Notes: generated from the sequence alone by a model not told the origin. Counted from the first letter of the stretch, positions 29,129-39,108 are shown. The stretch: DNA of 64,000 bases from an uncultured Metabacillus sp. (GCF_947503125.1 NZ_CANNCR010000005.1:1-64000), one strand, 5' to 3'. Program-made: numbers and translations.

Positions 29129-30739
29129 TTATTTAAATTCTACCTTTGTTAAAGGTTCTGATCCTGTCGGATGCGGCAAATAGTTTGCAAGATCACTAGA
29201 TCCTGCTAATAAAGGTGTTGAATGAACTAAAGGAACCCATGGTGCATCCTCATGGATAATTTCTTGTGCCTGTTTGTATAACTCATTGCGTGTTTCTTGA
29301 TTAGTTTCCGTCTGTGCCTTAATCAACACTTCATGGAGCTTATCATTGCTGTAGTAAGAATAGTTGTTGCTTCCAATACTATCCTTATCTAATAGAGTAT
29401 ATAAGAAGTTATCAGGATCTCCATTATCACCAGTCCAGCCAAGCATGTATGCATCGAACTCACCCTTAACCGCTTTATCTAAATAAGTCGCCCAATCGAC
29501 GGACTGGATGTTTGCTTTTACGCCAATTTCAGCAAAAGATGCCTGAATGACTTCTGCAACCTTCATTCCCTCCGGCATATATGGACGTGCAACAGGCATC
29601 GCCCATAAATCCATCTCAAATCCATCAGGGTATCCAGCTTCAGCTAACAATTGCTTCGCCTTTTCCTGGTCATATTCATAATCTTTAATCTCATCATTAT
29701 AGCCTTCTATTGAAGGCGGCATTGGATTTTTGGCCGGTTCTGCCTTACCGCCATAAAACGCATCAATGATCGCTTGTTTATCAATCGCATGGCTTAAGGC
29801 TTGACGGACAAGCTTGTTATCAAATGGCGGACGGTTTGTCGTAAAACCTAAATAACCAACATTCATTGAAGGTCTTTCGATTAACTGAAGCTGATCATTT
29901 CCTGTTATGGTTTCTTCATCAGAATTATTCACACCGTCCATTAAATCGATTTCGCCATTGACCAACGCGTTTAACCGCGCCGTATTTTCTGGAATCACAC
30001 GGAAGATAACTTGATTTAATTTTGGATAGCCTTTTAACCAATAGTTTTCATTCTTTTCAAGCACGATTCGATCATTTTGCTTCCACTCTACAAACTTAAA
30101 CGGACCTGTACCAACTGGATTTTTTCTAAAATCTTCTCCATATTTTTCAACAGCTGCCGGGCTCGCAATGCCAAATGGAGACATCGCTAAATTTTTTAAG
30201 AAAGGCGCTTGTGGTCGATTTAGCACAAATTGAACAGTATGTTCATCAATTGCTTTCACTTCTTTAATCACATGACTCTCTTCCCCTTTATAGCCGCCAA
30301 ACATGCTGTAATATGGAAACTGGTCCTCATTCCCATTCATCCAGCGATTAAAATTAAAGACAACTGCCTCTGCATTAAAATCTGTCCCATCATGAAATGT
30401 AACACCTTGGCGAAGCTTGAACGTGTAAGTAAGAGCATCTTCTGATACAGTCCATGATTCTGCAAGACCCGGATGCAAGGTTGTATCCTGCTCCCCGTAC
30501 GAAACCAATGTTTCAAAAATATTTTCCGTAACCTTAAACGTCTCTCCTTCAGTAGTAGTGATTGGATCCAAAGAGGTCGAATCCCCGCCACGGCCAAATA
30601 CAAGCGTGTCCTTCTTTTTCGCATCATCTGATGGTTTTCCTTCAGTACCAGCCTCTTGATTTGAGCTATTGCATCCTGCTGCAATTAAACATAGTGCCAA
30701 AACCAAACTTAAAAACAACTTTACCTTTTTTCTACTCAT
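29129..30739 (-). CDS. Peptide-binding lipoprotein of ABC transporter
   Basis: 536 aa, family 5 extracellular solute-binding protein. The signal peptide ends in lipobox IAAGC, with Cys23 for lipid attachment, and is followed by a Ser/Asn/Lys-rich linker. The mature part has the family signature YTFKLRQGVTFHDG and binding-domain elements such as NPVGTGPFKF. It captures peptides, or possibly glutathione-type ligands, outside the membrane for the adjacent permeases. Confidence 0.93.
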   Translation of the reverse strand: MSRKKVKLFLSLVLALCLIAAGCNSSNQEAGTEGKPSDDAKKKDTLVFGRGGDSTSLDPITTTEGETFKVTENIFETLVSYGEQDTTLHPGLAESWTVSEDALTYTFKLRQGVTFHDGTDFNAEAVVFNFNRWMNGNEDQFPYYSMFGGYKGEESHVIKEVKAIDEHTVQFVLNRPQAPFLKNLAMSPFGIASPAAVEKYGEDFRKNPVGTGPFKFVEWKQNDRIVLEKNENYWLKGYPKLNQVIFRVIPENTARLNALVNGEIDLMDGVNNSDEETITGNDQLQLIERPSMNVGYLGFTTNRPPFDNKLVRQALSHAIDKQAIIDAFYGGKAEPAKNPMPPSIEGYNDEIKDYEYDQEKAKQLLAEAGYPDGFEMDLWAMPVARPYMPEGMKVAEVIQASFAEIGVKANIQSVDWATYLDKAVKGEFDAYMLGWTGDNGDPDNFLYTLLDKDSIGSNNYSYYSNDKLHEVLIKAQTETNQETRNELYKQAQEIIHEDAPWVPLVHSTPLLAGSSDLANYLPHPTGSEPLTKVEFK

Positions 30740-30787
30740 TTGCTTACATACCCCCGTTTTTATTTTTTATCATCAAGCTGTAAGCCA

Positions 30788-31753
30788 TTAATTAACTAAA
30801 TGACATGCAACATAATGACCATCAATGCTTCGATATTCAGGTCTAACCGTTTTACAACGATCTATACAAGCTGGACATCTAGTATGAAACGCACAGCCGG
30901 ACGGCGGGTTTGAAGGACTGGGAAGCTCTCCGGAAATGGTGATTGTTTCTCTTTTATAATCAGGATCGGGTATAGGAACAGCAGATAGAAGTGTTTTTGT
31001 ATAGGGATGCATCGGATGTTCATAAAGCTCATCACTTTTCGCTAATTCTATTAATCTTCCTAAATACATCACCCCTACCCGGTCACTTATATGTCTGACA
31101 ACTCCAAGGTCATGGGCAATAAATAGATAGGTCAGCTGAAATTGTTTCTGAATATCCTGAAGCAGATTAAGAATTTGTGCTTGAATGGAGACATCTAGAG
31201 CAGATACTGGTTCATCAGCAATAATTAATTTAGGCTTTGTCATTAAGGCTCTCGCAATCCCAATTCGTTGACGTTGACCACCGCTAAATTGATGCGGATA
31301 CCTTTTTGCGTGATAACTGCTTAATCCAACGATTTCAAGCATTTCTTGTACTCGCTTTTTCCTTTCGGCTTTCGAACCAATCCCGTGAACAATAAGGGGC
31401 TCCTCCAGGATTTTTTCAATCGAGTGCCTTGGATTTAATGAAGCATATGGATCTTGGAAAACCATTTGGATATTCCGACGGGTTTTGCGTAATTCTGCTT
31501 TTGATAGTTTGGTTATCTCTTTATCTTCAAAGAGGATCTGTCCATCACTAGCCTCTACTAATCTCATGACCAATCGGGCTGTGGTAGACTTTCCGCAGCC
31601 GCTTTCTCCAACAATCCCTAATGTCTCACCCTTTTTCAAGGAGAAAGAGATGTCATCCACCGCTCTTACTTCCCCTTTTTTCTTTCCAAAAGGTCCGCCA
31701 GTTATCGGATAGTACTTTTTCAGGCCTTCAACTTTAAGAAGTAACTCTGACAT
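30788..31753 (-). CDS. Peptide ABC transporter ATPase, DppF/OppF type
   Basis: 321 aa from ATG 31753 behind AGGAGG; a longer upstream frame overlaps dppD-type coding sequence and does not resemble the family. Walker A GESGCGKS, signature SGGQRQRIGIARAL, Walker B LIIADEPVSALDV and the C-terminal peptide-transporter extension with Cys-rich GCAFHTRCPACIDRC (4Fe-4S-like) are present. It energises transport with its partner ATPase. Confidence 0.93.
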   Translation of the reverse strand: MSELLLKVEGLKKYYPITGGPFGKKKGEVRAVDDISFSLKKGETLGIVGESGCGKSTTARLVMRLVEASDGQILFEDKEITKLSKAELRKTRRNIQMVFQDPYASLNPRHSIEKILEEPLIVHGIGSKAERKKRVQEMLEIVGLSSYHAKRYPHQFSGGQRQRIGIARALMTKPKLIIADEPVSALDVSIQAQILNLLQDIQKQFQLTYLFIAHDLGVVRHISDRVGVMYLGRLIELAKSDELYEHPMHPYTKTLLSAVPIPDPDYKRETITISGELPSPSNPPSGCAFHTRCPACIDRCKTVRPEYRSIDGHYVACHLVN

Positions 31754-32747
31754 CTTTATCAGCCTCCTGTTTCCCTTTATGCAAGAAGCAGCGAACCTTA
31801 TGGTTAGGAAGACTCTGCTGATATAATGGCGGAGCCTCTTCAAAGCAAAGCCTTTTTGACGTTTCACATCTTTCAGCAAACTTACATCCTTTCCGCGTAC
31901 TACCAGGTCGAAGGATCGTTCCAGGTATACTATATAAACGGCCTCTGTTCCCTCGCAGGTCTGGCACTGACTTTAATAGACCGATTGTATAAGGATGCTG
32001 CGGTGCTTTTAAAATCGTCCTAACATCCCCTTGTTCAACGATCTCTCCAGCGTACATCACAACCACTCGATCACAAATCTCAGCTACGACTCCTAAATCA
32101 TGTGTAATAAGAATAATTGATGTATTGATGTTTCTATTTAAATTCTTCATAAGCGAGAGGATTTGAGCTTGTATGGTGACATCAAGCGCTGTAGTCGGCT
32201 CGTCCGCAATCAGTACGCGCGGGTTGCACGCCATTGCCATCGCAATCATAACCCGTTGTCTCATGCCGCCTGAAAGCTGATGGGGATATTCGGTTATTAC
32301 CTCACTAGCCCTTGGTATCCCGACTAGATGCAGCAATTCTATCGTTTTTGCTTTTCGTTCTTTTTTTGTAAGCCTTGTATGTATTCGAAGTGCTTCACTT
32401 ATCTGGTTACCAATCGTAAATAACGGGTTTAAAGATGTCATTGGCTCTTGAAAAATCATCGCAATTTGATTCCCTCTGATTTTCCGCAACTCTTGTTCTT
32501 TTAGCTTTGTTAGATCTCTGTTTTCAAACTCAATAGAACCATGGTCAATCTTTCCGGGAGGCCTTGGAATCAATCCCATTGTTGCTAAAGATGTTACACT
32601 CTTGCCGCTTCCTGATTCTCCAACGATTCCCAAAATCTCCCCTTCCAATAACTCAAAGCTAATTCCGTCGACTGCCGTAATGGCACTTTGGCCTGTATGA
32701 AAAGATACCTTTAAATCCTTAATTTGCAAAATCGGTCTTTCAGTCAT
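31734..32747 (-). CDS. Peptide ABC transporter ATPase, DppD/OppD type
   Basis: 337 aa from ATG 32747, chosen for the AGGTG just upstream; in-frame ATGs at 32762 and 32792 are possible. Walker A GESGSGKS, signature [14 protein letters not shown], Walker [14 protein letters not shown] and the C-terminal GCKFAERC-type cysteine motif are seen. First gene of the cassette; it overlaps the next ATPase by 20 nt. Confidence 0.93.
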   Translation of the reverse strand: MTERPILQIKDLKVSFHTGQSAITAVDGISFELLEGEILGIVGESGSGKSVTSLATMGLIPRPPGKIDHGSIEFENRDLTKLKEQELRKIRGNQIAMIFQEPMTSLNPLFTIGNQISEALRIHTRLTKKERKAKTIELLHLVGIPRASEVITEYPHQLSGGMRQRVMIAMAMACNPRVLIADEPTTALDVTIQAQILSLMKNLNRNINTSIILITHDLGVVAEICDRVVVMYAGEIVEQGDVRTILKAPQHPYTIGLLKSVPDLRGNRGRLYSIPGTILRPGSTRKGCKFAERCETSKRLCFEEAPPLYQQSLPNHKVRCFLHKGKQEADKDVRVTS

Positions 32748-33147
32748 TTCATCACCTGCCATCTTTATTTTTATAAAATTTAAAACTATCAAAATATAAC
32801 AAATGCAAGTAGGGACAATTATGACACAAAACCTATTTGCCTCTTGCTAAAATTTGTCGGAAACATCCAAGAACTTTTCGACAGTTTTTATTTTCTTTTA
32901 TCCCTTTAAAGCACCTTTTTTTTTAAAGCGTTGCATCTTAACACAACTAAAAACTATTGCTTTTTTCAAGCAGGAGTCAAAATTAGAGTTCTTATTCATA
33001 AAATTTTATTAAAATAATTTAGAATATAGTAACAAAATTTTAGTTAGATGCAGTCATTTTCACCTGAAATAGATGTTCAATATTTCATTTGATGACTTTT
33101 CAGCTACTATGATGGACAATTAGATTTTGGACACTCCGACTTGCAAT
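32748..33147 (-). promoter_or_regulatory. Upstream region of the peptide ABC operon
   Basis: 400 nt AT-rich gap with no gene. It contains a perfect Spo0A-box heptamer in minus orientation (TTCGACA on the plus strand, 32877-32883) and a near match in plus orientation (TGTCGGA, 32855-32861), 110-135 nt before the first start codon. The promoter itself was not identified. Confidence 0.4.
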
Positions 33148-33197
33148 AAAAAGCCCTATGAAGCAGGAGTTTCAATCCTGCTTCATAGGGCTTTTTT
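33148..33197. terminator. Strong bidirectional terminator after mntR
   Basis: Perfect stem of about 21 bp (33148-33168 with 33176-33196), loop of seven nt, with A-run and T-run on both sides. It ends mntR transcription and insulates the ABC operon. Confidence 0.9.
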
Positions 33198-33200
33198 GAA

Positions 33201-33623
33201 CTATTGTTCTTCATTATTTTTTTGAATACTTCTTAACGTATCAATCCGTTGTTCATTTTCTTCGAAGTATTGAACAAGATCACCGATGCGATCGATGGCA
33301 TTCCAGCTTAAATGATGTTCAATTCCTTCTACATCATTGTAAATCTTATCATCATCAACACCAATTATTTTTAGAAACTGTTCTAACAGCTCATGGCGAT
33401 ATACAAGTCGTTTGCCAATTTTTTTCCCTTTATTTGTTAAGACAAGTCCACGGTATTTTTCATATATTAAGTATTCATCTTTATCAAGCTTTTGAACCAT
33501 CTTTGTGACTGAGGAGGGATGTACAGCTAATGCTTCTGCTATGTCAGAAACACGGGCATATCCTTTATCTTCTATCAGTATATATATTTGCTCAATATAA
33601 TCTTCCATGCTAGGTGTTGGCAT
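33201..33623 (-). CDS. mntR: Manganese-responsive repressor MntR
   Basis: 140 aa from ATG 33623 behind GGAGGG. DtxR-family winged helix with metal ligands D8 and E11 visible in [12 protein letters not shown], recognition helix [13 protein letters not shown], and the dimerisation domain with the metal-binding His/Glu region EGIEHHLSW. With bound Mn it represses Mn uptake genes. In B. subtilis it lies between yqhO and lipM; here nrdJ is inserted next to it. Confidence 0.96.
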   Translation of the reverse strand: MPTPSMEDYIEQIYILIEDKGYARVSDIAEALAVHPSSVTKMVQKLDKDEYLIYEKYRGLVLTNKGKKIGKRLVYRHELLEQFLKIIGVDDDKIYNDVEGIEHHLSWNAIDRIGDLVQYFEENEQRIDTLRSIQKNNEEQ

Positions 33624-33754
33624 GCGTTTCCCTCCAAATTGCCGATCTTTTTTAAACGAAATCATATCAATTTTACATGAGAATAATCCTCTTTACAAGA
33701 AATATGGAATCTTCGGGCTATTATCACTATTTTTTCCATTTGGGTCCTAACCAC

Positions 33755-33782
33755 GAAAAAGGATCTGACATTTGCCAGACCC
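33755..33782 (-). terminator. Terminator after nrdJ
   Basis: On the minus strand GGGTCTG pairs with CAGATCC (33776-33782 and 33761-33767) and is followed by U5-6 (A-run 33755-33760). It lies between the nrdJ stop and mntR. Confidence 0.75.
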
Positions 33783-33800
33783 TACTTCAGTTATGCTTTT

Positions 33801-36359
33801 TTACAATCCGCATTTAAGCTGCGCACCGCAACTCGTACATGTATTACAGCCGCCAAGATCTTCTACTGTACCTTCACGACATACAGGACATGTATTTCCG
33901 ACTTCATTTCCTATTGTAACATCTGTTGAGCGCAGATCATTAATAGTATCAACAAGAACGACTTTTCCTTTTTCTTTTGTTGCTACGTCCTCTGTCTCAT
34001 CAAACGTGTTTTCTTCTGCTTTTAATGTTAATACTTGTGTGTCACGGCTTCCGTCTACATAAACTGTACCACCTTTGGCACCGCCTTTATATAAACGCTC
34101 GTAAACTTTCTCTACCTGTTCCACAGTATAGCCTTTAGGAGCATTTACCGTTTTACTGATTGAACTATCAATCCAGCGCTGGATGACACATTGTACATCT
34201 GCATGTGCCTCAGGAGCTAATTCCATTGCGGAAACAAACCATGATGGCAGATTATTAGGATCTGCTTCCGGATGGTTATCTAAATACTCTTGAACAATAT
34301 CAGCTTTTACTTCAATGAATTTCCCTAATCTTCCGCTGCGGAAATAAGAGAATGAGAAGTAAGGCTCAAGTCCAGTTGATACACCAACCATTGTCCCTGT
34401 TGATCCCGTAGGTGCGACAGTTAATAGATGTGAGTTACGAATACCGAACTCTTTCACACCTTCTAATATATCAGCAGGCATTTTACTCATGAAGCCTGTT
34501 TGCGTAAATGCTTCCCGAAGACGATTGGTTTCTGCTTCATTTTCGCCAACCAAGAAAGGAAAGCTGCCTTTTTCTTTCGCTAATTCGATGGACGCACGAT
34601 ATGCTGTTGTTGCAATCGTTTCAAATACCTTGTCTATTAAGACATTGCCTTCTTCTGAACCATATTCTGTCTCACAATAAATAAGCAGGTCGTGCAAGCC
34701 CATTACACCAAGACCAACACGTCGTTCACCAAGTGCTTGATATTTGTTTTCCGGCAAGAAGTATGGAGTTGCATCGATGACGTTATCCTGCATTCTCACA
34801 CCGACTTCAACGGTTTTTCTTAATTTATCAAAGTCGACTGTTTTTGTTTCTTTATTGGCCATTTCTGCTAAATTGACAGCAGCTAAATTACACACACTGT
34901 AAGGTGCAAGGGGTTGCTCCCCACATGGATTTGTCGCAACAACTTGTTGACCATATGCTTTTGCATTTGTCATGTCGTTTGCGTTATCGATGAAGAAAAT
35001 GCCTGGCTCTGCTGAATAGGTTGCACAAATATTAATTAGGTTCCAAAGCTCTTTTGCTTTGATTTTACGATATGTGCGAACCTTGTAGCCGAGCTTTTCC
35101 CATTCGCGTACATCACCGACTTTATGCCAGTTTTCATTGTACGCCTTCATGTTTTCTTCATTGTAGCTTTCTACATCCGGGAAACGCAGTTCATAATCAG
35201 CGTCCTTTTCAACTGCATCCATAAAGTCTTTTGTTAACGTTACAGAAATATTTGCACCTGTTAGGAATTCAGAATTATGAACACTGTAATTACCGCCAGT
35301 GCGAAGTTTTATCTCTGCATCTTTGATGATTTTTTCACTGAAACCGCCTGTTCCAGGGATATTTTTGTAGTTAACGATCCCTTGGTACATGTCGATTTCC
35401 TGTTGTGTTAGCGGAGTGAATTTTAATTTATCTTGAGCGTATTTTTTGATCGCTTCATCATTTGTATTTTCGATTAAGTATCTTAGTATACGTGGATTCT
35501 GCATTTTTGAGATGATGAATTCAATGATATCAGGATGCCAATCTGCCAGCATAATCATTTGAGCTCCTCTGCGAGATCCGCCCTGCTCAACAAGATGCGT
35601 CAACTTCGCAATATCATCCAACCATGATACAGAACCAGATGATTTACCATTTACTCCGCGTGCAAGTGTATTGCGCGGACGTAAGGTTGAACCGTTTGTT
35701 CCAACACCGCCGCCGCGGCTCATGATTTCCATTACCTGCTTGCGATGCTCGGAAATGCCTTCACGTGAGTCTTTAACAAATGGCATGACATAGCAGTTAA
35801 AGTATGTTACGTCCGTTCCTGCGCCTGCTCCATAAAGAACACGACCTGCAGGAATAAAATTTAAATTAACAAGCTCTTGATAAAACTTTTCGAACCATTC
35901 TTTACGTTTTTCTTCCGTTGCTTCCACCGATGCTAATCCCGTTGCATTTCGTTTTGCAATTTGTTCGTAAAAGATTTCAAGCGGTTTCTCAATGACGTCT
36001 AACGAGCGTTTTACGATACCTGTTTCCACTTCCTCAGGTTTGTCTAAAGAATGACGATACTCCTCTTCAACAAGTACGCTTGCCGTTTTTGCTTGCCAAT
36101 CAATTTCTTTAATGAATCCAAGTCCTCTTGCCGGGAATTTAGGATCCTCTTTAATCGTGAGAACGACAAAGTCTCCTTCAGAAAGGGTGATTTTCTCCGT
36201 ATCCTTAAACGTATAACGGTCAAGCATAACGAGTCTTGATACACCCTTATGAGTTAACTTCATATCCTCAGTAATTGGATGAACCTGCGGAAATGCTGCG
36301 ATATCTTTGTTAAGCTTCTCCACATTAATGGCCATCTTTTGCTCAGTACCAACAGTCAT
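33801..36359 (-). CDS. nrdJ: Adenosylcobalamin-dependent ribonucleotide reductase
   Basis: 852 aa from ATG 36359 behind GAGGAG; a longer frame upstream lacks a ribosome site. Class II NrdJ reduces ribonucleotides with coenzyme B12 and needs no oxygen and no small subunit. Catalytic-domain features include FFIDNANDMTNAKAYGQQVVATNPCGEQ (active-site Cys in NPCGEQ), the APTGSTGTM loop, and a Cys-rich tail (CPVC, CNTCTSCG, KCG) that relays reducing equivalents. Two palindromes matching NrdR boxes lie upstream. I do not recall a homologue in B. subtilis at this locus. Confidence 0.95.
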   Translation of the reverse strand: MTVGTEQKMAINVEKLNKDIAAFPQVHPITEDMKLTHKGVSRLVMLDRYTFKDTEKITLSEGDFVVLTIKEDPKFPARGLGFIKEIDWQAKTASVLVEEEYRHSLDKPEEVETGIVKRSLDVIEKPLEIFYEQIAKRNATGLASVEATEEKRKEWFEKFYQELVNLNFIPAGRVLYGAGAGTDVTYFNCYVMPFVKDSREGISEHRKQVMEIMSRGGGVGTNGSTLRPRNTLARGVNGKSSGSVSWLDDIAKLTHLVEQGGSRRGAQMIMLADWHPDIIEFIISKMQNPRILRYLIENTNDEAIKKYAQDKLKFTPLTQQEIDMYQGIVNYKNIPGTGGFSEKIIKDAEIKLRTGGNYSVHNSEFLTGANISVTLTKDFMDAVEKDADYELRFPDVESYNEENMKAYNENWHKVGDVREWEKLGYKVRTYRKIKAKELWNLINICATYSAEPGIFFIDNANDMTNAKAYGQQVVATNPCGEQPLAPYSVCNLAAVNLAEMANKETKTVDFDKLRKTVEVGVRMQDNVIDATPYFLPENKYQALGERRVGLGVMGLHDLLIYCETEYGSEEGNVLIDKVFETIATTAYRASIELAKEKGSFPFLVGENEAETNRLREAFTQTGFMSKMPADILEGVKEFGIRNSHLLTVAPTGSTGTMVGVSTGLEPYFSFSYFRSGRLGKFIEVKADIVQEYLDNHPEADPNNLPSWFVSAMELAPEAHADVQCVIQRWIDSSISKTVNAPKGYTVEQVEKVYERLYKGGAKGGTVYVDGSRDTQVLTLKAEENTFDETEDVATKEKGKVVLVDTINDLRSTDVTIGNEVGNTCPVCREGTVEDLGGCNTCTSCGAQLKCGL

Positions 36360-36425
36360 TGTAACAACTCCTCTATCTATCTCTCTATTAATGTTCTGAT
36401 TAAACTTACCATATCCGACCACATT

Positions 36426-36476
36426 ATTCAATATATAGTGTCTACAATTTTGCAAACAATACTATATATAGTTTTT
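36426..36476 (-). promoter_or_regulatory. Two NrdR boxes upstream of nrdJ
   Basis: Cores CAATATATAGTG (36429-36440) and ACTATATATAGT (36461-36472) match the NrdR box pattern ACACTATATATAGTGT. The second is a perfect palindrome. Their centres are 32 bp apart, three helical turns, as usual for paired NrdR boxes. They lie 67 nt and more before the nrdJ start. The rest of the 36477-36809 gap shows no gene; it holds the nrdJ promoter and the lipM 3' region. Confidence 0.75.
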
Positions 36477-36809
36477 TTGGTCAACATCCATCCAATTTGT
36501 CAAATCAAAAACTTATTAAAAAGCAAAGAAAAAGTACGATTGAATAAGATATAGTTCTAAAAAGGATGGATTTTGAAGAATTTTGTCACTTGCAAGATGA
36601 AAGTTGTCAAAAAAGATTGATTTATAAGGATTTATCATAATTTGTGTCGAAAAAATTACTTTTTGTATTCAACCGAGTACACCTTTATCAAATTGACAAC
36701 AAGCTTTTATTATAATAGATTTTTATATAAATTGCATTTGTTTTACTAGCTATTTTTTCAAAGAAAAAAGACGCAACCTAAGCGATCACGTCTGCACTTA
36801 TTTTCTCGT

Positions 36810-37646
36810 TTACCTTTTAAAATTCCACTCATCGCTCTCATATTTCTTTTTTGCTAAAGTTTCGACAATTTCAAGCTCTTCATGTGAAAGAGTATATGGC
36901 TCTAATTCAATATTCAAGCCTTTTTCAAAGCCTTCTTTAAAAGCTTTCTTCGCTTCCTCTATTATTACTGGCTTATCGCGAAGAGTATTTGTAGCAACAG
37001 CTTTGTTTTTAAAGGCACGTTGCATCCGTTCTCTAACTCGATCATTCGGATATTTAAATAGGTCAAATAACAGATCCTCATCTAAATCAAGCAGGATCGA
37101 GCCATGCTGAAGAATAACACCCTTTTGCCGTGTTTGCGCGCTCCCTGCGACTTTCCGCCCTTCAACCACAAGCTCATACCACGAAGGGGCATCAAAGCAC
37201 ACAGCAGAACGAGGTGACTTCAGCCCTTGCCTTTCCTCTTCCGTACGCGGAATCGCAAAATACGCATCAAGGCCCAGGTTTTTAAATCCTTCTAAAATCC
37301 CTTCTGAAATTACGCGATACGCTTCTGTTACCGTTTTAGGCATATCTGGATGCCCCTCGGAAACAATGACGCTATAGGTAAGTTCCTTATCATGCAGAAC
37401 TCCGCGCCCGCCTGTCGGCCTTCTAACAAATCCTAATCCGTATTTTTTAACAGCCTCTAAATTTATCTCTTTTTCTACCTTTTGAAAATAACCGATCGAA
37501 AGAGTAGCTGGATTCCAGCCATAAAATCGAATGGTAGGCGGTATTTTCCCTGTACTATGCCAATCTAATAAAGCTTCATCCAAAGCCATATTAAACGCTG
37601 GTGAACAATTGCCCGAATCAATATATCGCCAAACTTCCTTCGTCAT
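36810..37646 (-). CDS. lipM: Octanoyltransferase LipM
   Basis: 278 aa, the same length as B. subtilis LipM. It moves octanoyl from acyl carrier protein to the lipoyl domain of GcvH, the first step of lipoate assembly. Catalytic Cys150 is in [10 protein letters not shown], the conserved Lys165 in GRKVAGSAQ, and [11 protein letters not shown] is the substrate loop. The nearby glycine cleavage genes depend on lipoylated GcvH, though gcvH itself is not in this window. Confidence 0.96.
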   Translation of the reverse strand: MTKEVWRYIDSGNCSPAFNMALDEALLDWHSTGKIPPTIRFYGWNPATLSIGYFQKVEKEINLEAVKKYGLGFVRRPTGGRGVLHDKELTYSVIVSEGHPDMPKTVTEAYRVISEGILEGFKNLGLDAYFAIPRTEEERQGLKSPRSAVCFDAPSWYELVVEGRKVAGSAQTRQKGVILQHGSILLDLDEDLLFDLFKYPNDRVRERMQRAFKNKAVATNTLRDKPVIIEEAKKAFKEGFEKGLNIELEPYTLSHEELEIVETLAKKKYESDEWNFKR

Positions 37647-37829
37647 AACGTAACCCTTCTTTTTTAAAAATTTTACTATTTAAGTCTAGCAAAACTTTCG
37701 AAAGAAGGAAATAATATTGCATGTTAGCTAATGACAATTAAGACGAGCTTTTATATAATAAGAGAGGTTTACTTTAGAGTTCTTAAGAGCTTACAATTAG
37801 AAAAACATACATAAAAGGGGTCGAGCATT

Positions 37830-38216
37830 TTGACAACAACATGGTTACTCATTATTTTAGCAGCAGCACTAATCGGTTACTCTGCTTTTACTTTTTTCTA
37901 TCAACGCAAAATCATGAAACACCTAACAGAAGAAGAATTCCGTACGGGCTATCGTAAAGCACAATTAATTGATGTTCGTGAACCAAACGAATTCGAAGGC
38001 GGTCATATTTTAGGTGCTAGAAATATCCCGTTATCTCAATTGCGTCAACGCTATAAAGAAATTCGTCAGGACCAGCCAGTTTATCTTTACTGCCAAAACA
38101 CTGTACGCAGCGGCCGTGCAGCACAAATGCTGAAACGCAAAGGATATAGTGATTTAAATTGTTTAAAAGGCGGATTTAAAGGCTGGACAGGGAAAATAAA
38201 GAAAAAAAATGGATAA
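37830..38216 (+). CDS. yqhL: Membrane-anchored rhodanese YqhL
   Basis: 128 aa. One N-terminal membrane helix (about 5-24) and a rhodanese domain with IDVREPNEFEGGHI and active-site Cys88 in YCQNTVRSGRAA. It probably transfers sulfane sulfur; the partner is unknown. The start is TTG (37830) behind AAAAGGGG. It is divergent from lipM, as in B. subtilis. Confidence 0.93.
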   Translation: MTTTWLLIILAAALIGYSAFTFFYQRKIMKHLTEEEFRTGYRKAQLIDVREPNEFEGGHILGARNIPLSQLRQRYKEIRQDQPVYLYCQNTVRSGRAAQMLKRKGYSDLNCLKGGFKGWTGKIKKKNG

Positions 38217-38218
38217 AA

Positions 38219-38284
38219 TAAAGCAGACTCAGTACATAGCTCTTTATCAATTACGATAAGACTGTGACTGCGTCTGCTTTTTTT
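38219..38284. terminator. Bidirectional terminator between yqhL and convergent gene
   Basis: Long imperfect stem with outer arms AAGCAGAC (38221-38228) and GTCTGCTT (38272-38279), flanked by A- and T-runs. The inner part also pairs (CAGT...ACTG, CTTTATC...GATAAGA). It serves both convergent genes. Confidence 0.8.
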
Positions 38285-38286
38285 CT

Positions 38287-38982
38287 TTATTTTGCAAAGC
38301 CCATTATTTGTTTAATAACGGCCAAGCCAGATCTTTGCTCATGTTTAATTCTTTCTTGCCTGTCCTGATGCTGCTTTAGAAATGCTAAGAAACGCTCCTC
38401 ACGTTCATCCGTTTGCTTTTGAACAAGTTCCCGTTCACGGCGAATTTCTTCCTTATAAAGCTCACGCTCGGATTCAGACACCTCCGACAATGAGCTGATC
38501 ATTTCCTGAACATCGGAAAACTCAATACGGGCAACCTCAGTTTGCAGCTTAGCTGTTCTTGCTATCTGGTTGTTTACCGACTGCACAACATTTTGCTCCA
38601 GCTGCTTTAAGCGTTCATCTAGCTTTAGAATTCCCTGCACTTCATTCGATTCGATAAAAGCAGTAAGTTTTGCAAGCGACTGCTTTAGCTCCGAAACATC
38701 CTGCTCATCAAATTGAGCTTCTTGTTGCAATGATGAACCATTTTGATTTTGCAATAATTGCTTAATCGTTTGTGTATCTAAATTGCTTTCCTTAAACGAT
38801 TTGATTTTCCTAAGCATTTCAATGTTCTCAACCGTAAGAAGCCTTGTGTTTTTGTCATCTCGTTTAAATGATAAAAACTCTGGAAATTCTTCCTCCCAGT
38901 TTTTCAATAAGTAAGCCTTTTCTCCGACTAATGAAGCCGCCTTTGAAATCGTTACATATTTTGTTGCCAATCTATCCACCAA
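38287..38982 (-). CDS. MerR-like HTH protein with coiled coil
   Basis: Up to 231 aa. The N-terminal MerR-like helix-turn-helix (about 8-75: YVTISKAASLVGEK, LTVENIEMLRKIKSF) is followed by a Gln-rich linker. A long predicted coiled coil comes next (about 95-215), very rich in Glu/Gln/Arg in its last third, then a short basic tail. The design resembles RacA-like or DUF3967 proteins: DNA binding at one end, oligomerisation along the rest. I do not recognise the exact family. The start may be TTG 38982, GTG 38979 or TTG 38970. It does not occur here in B. subtilis as I recall. Confidence 0.75.
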   Translation of the reverse strand: MVDRLATKYVTISKAASLVGEKAYLLKNWEEEFPEFLSFKRDDKNTRLLTVENIEMLRKIKSFKESNLDTQTIKQLLQNQNGSSLQQEAQFDEQDVSELKQSLAKLTAFIESNEVQGILKLDERLKQLEQNVVQSVNNQIARTAKLQTEVARIEFSDVQEMISSLSEVSESERELYKEEIRRERELVQKQTDEREERFLAFLKQHQDRQERIKHEQRSGLAVIKQIMGFAK

Positions 38983-39108
38983 CCCTCTTTTTATTTTTTG
39001 CTAACCTATTTATTCTTCAAGGGCTGCAGCGTTTTCCTTCATGTCGACAAAGGTTCTAAAAACTAGTCATAACACTAGTGAATCTCCTGCTTTTCGGCAA
39101 GGAAGCAC

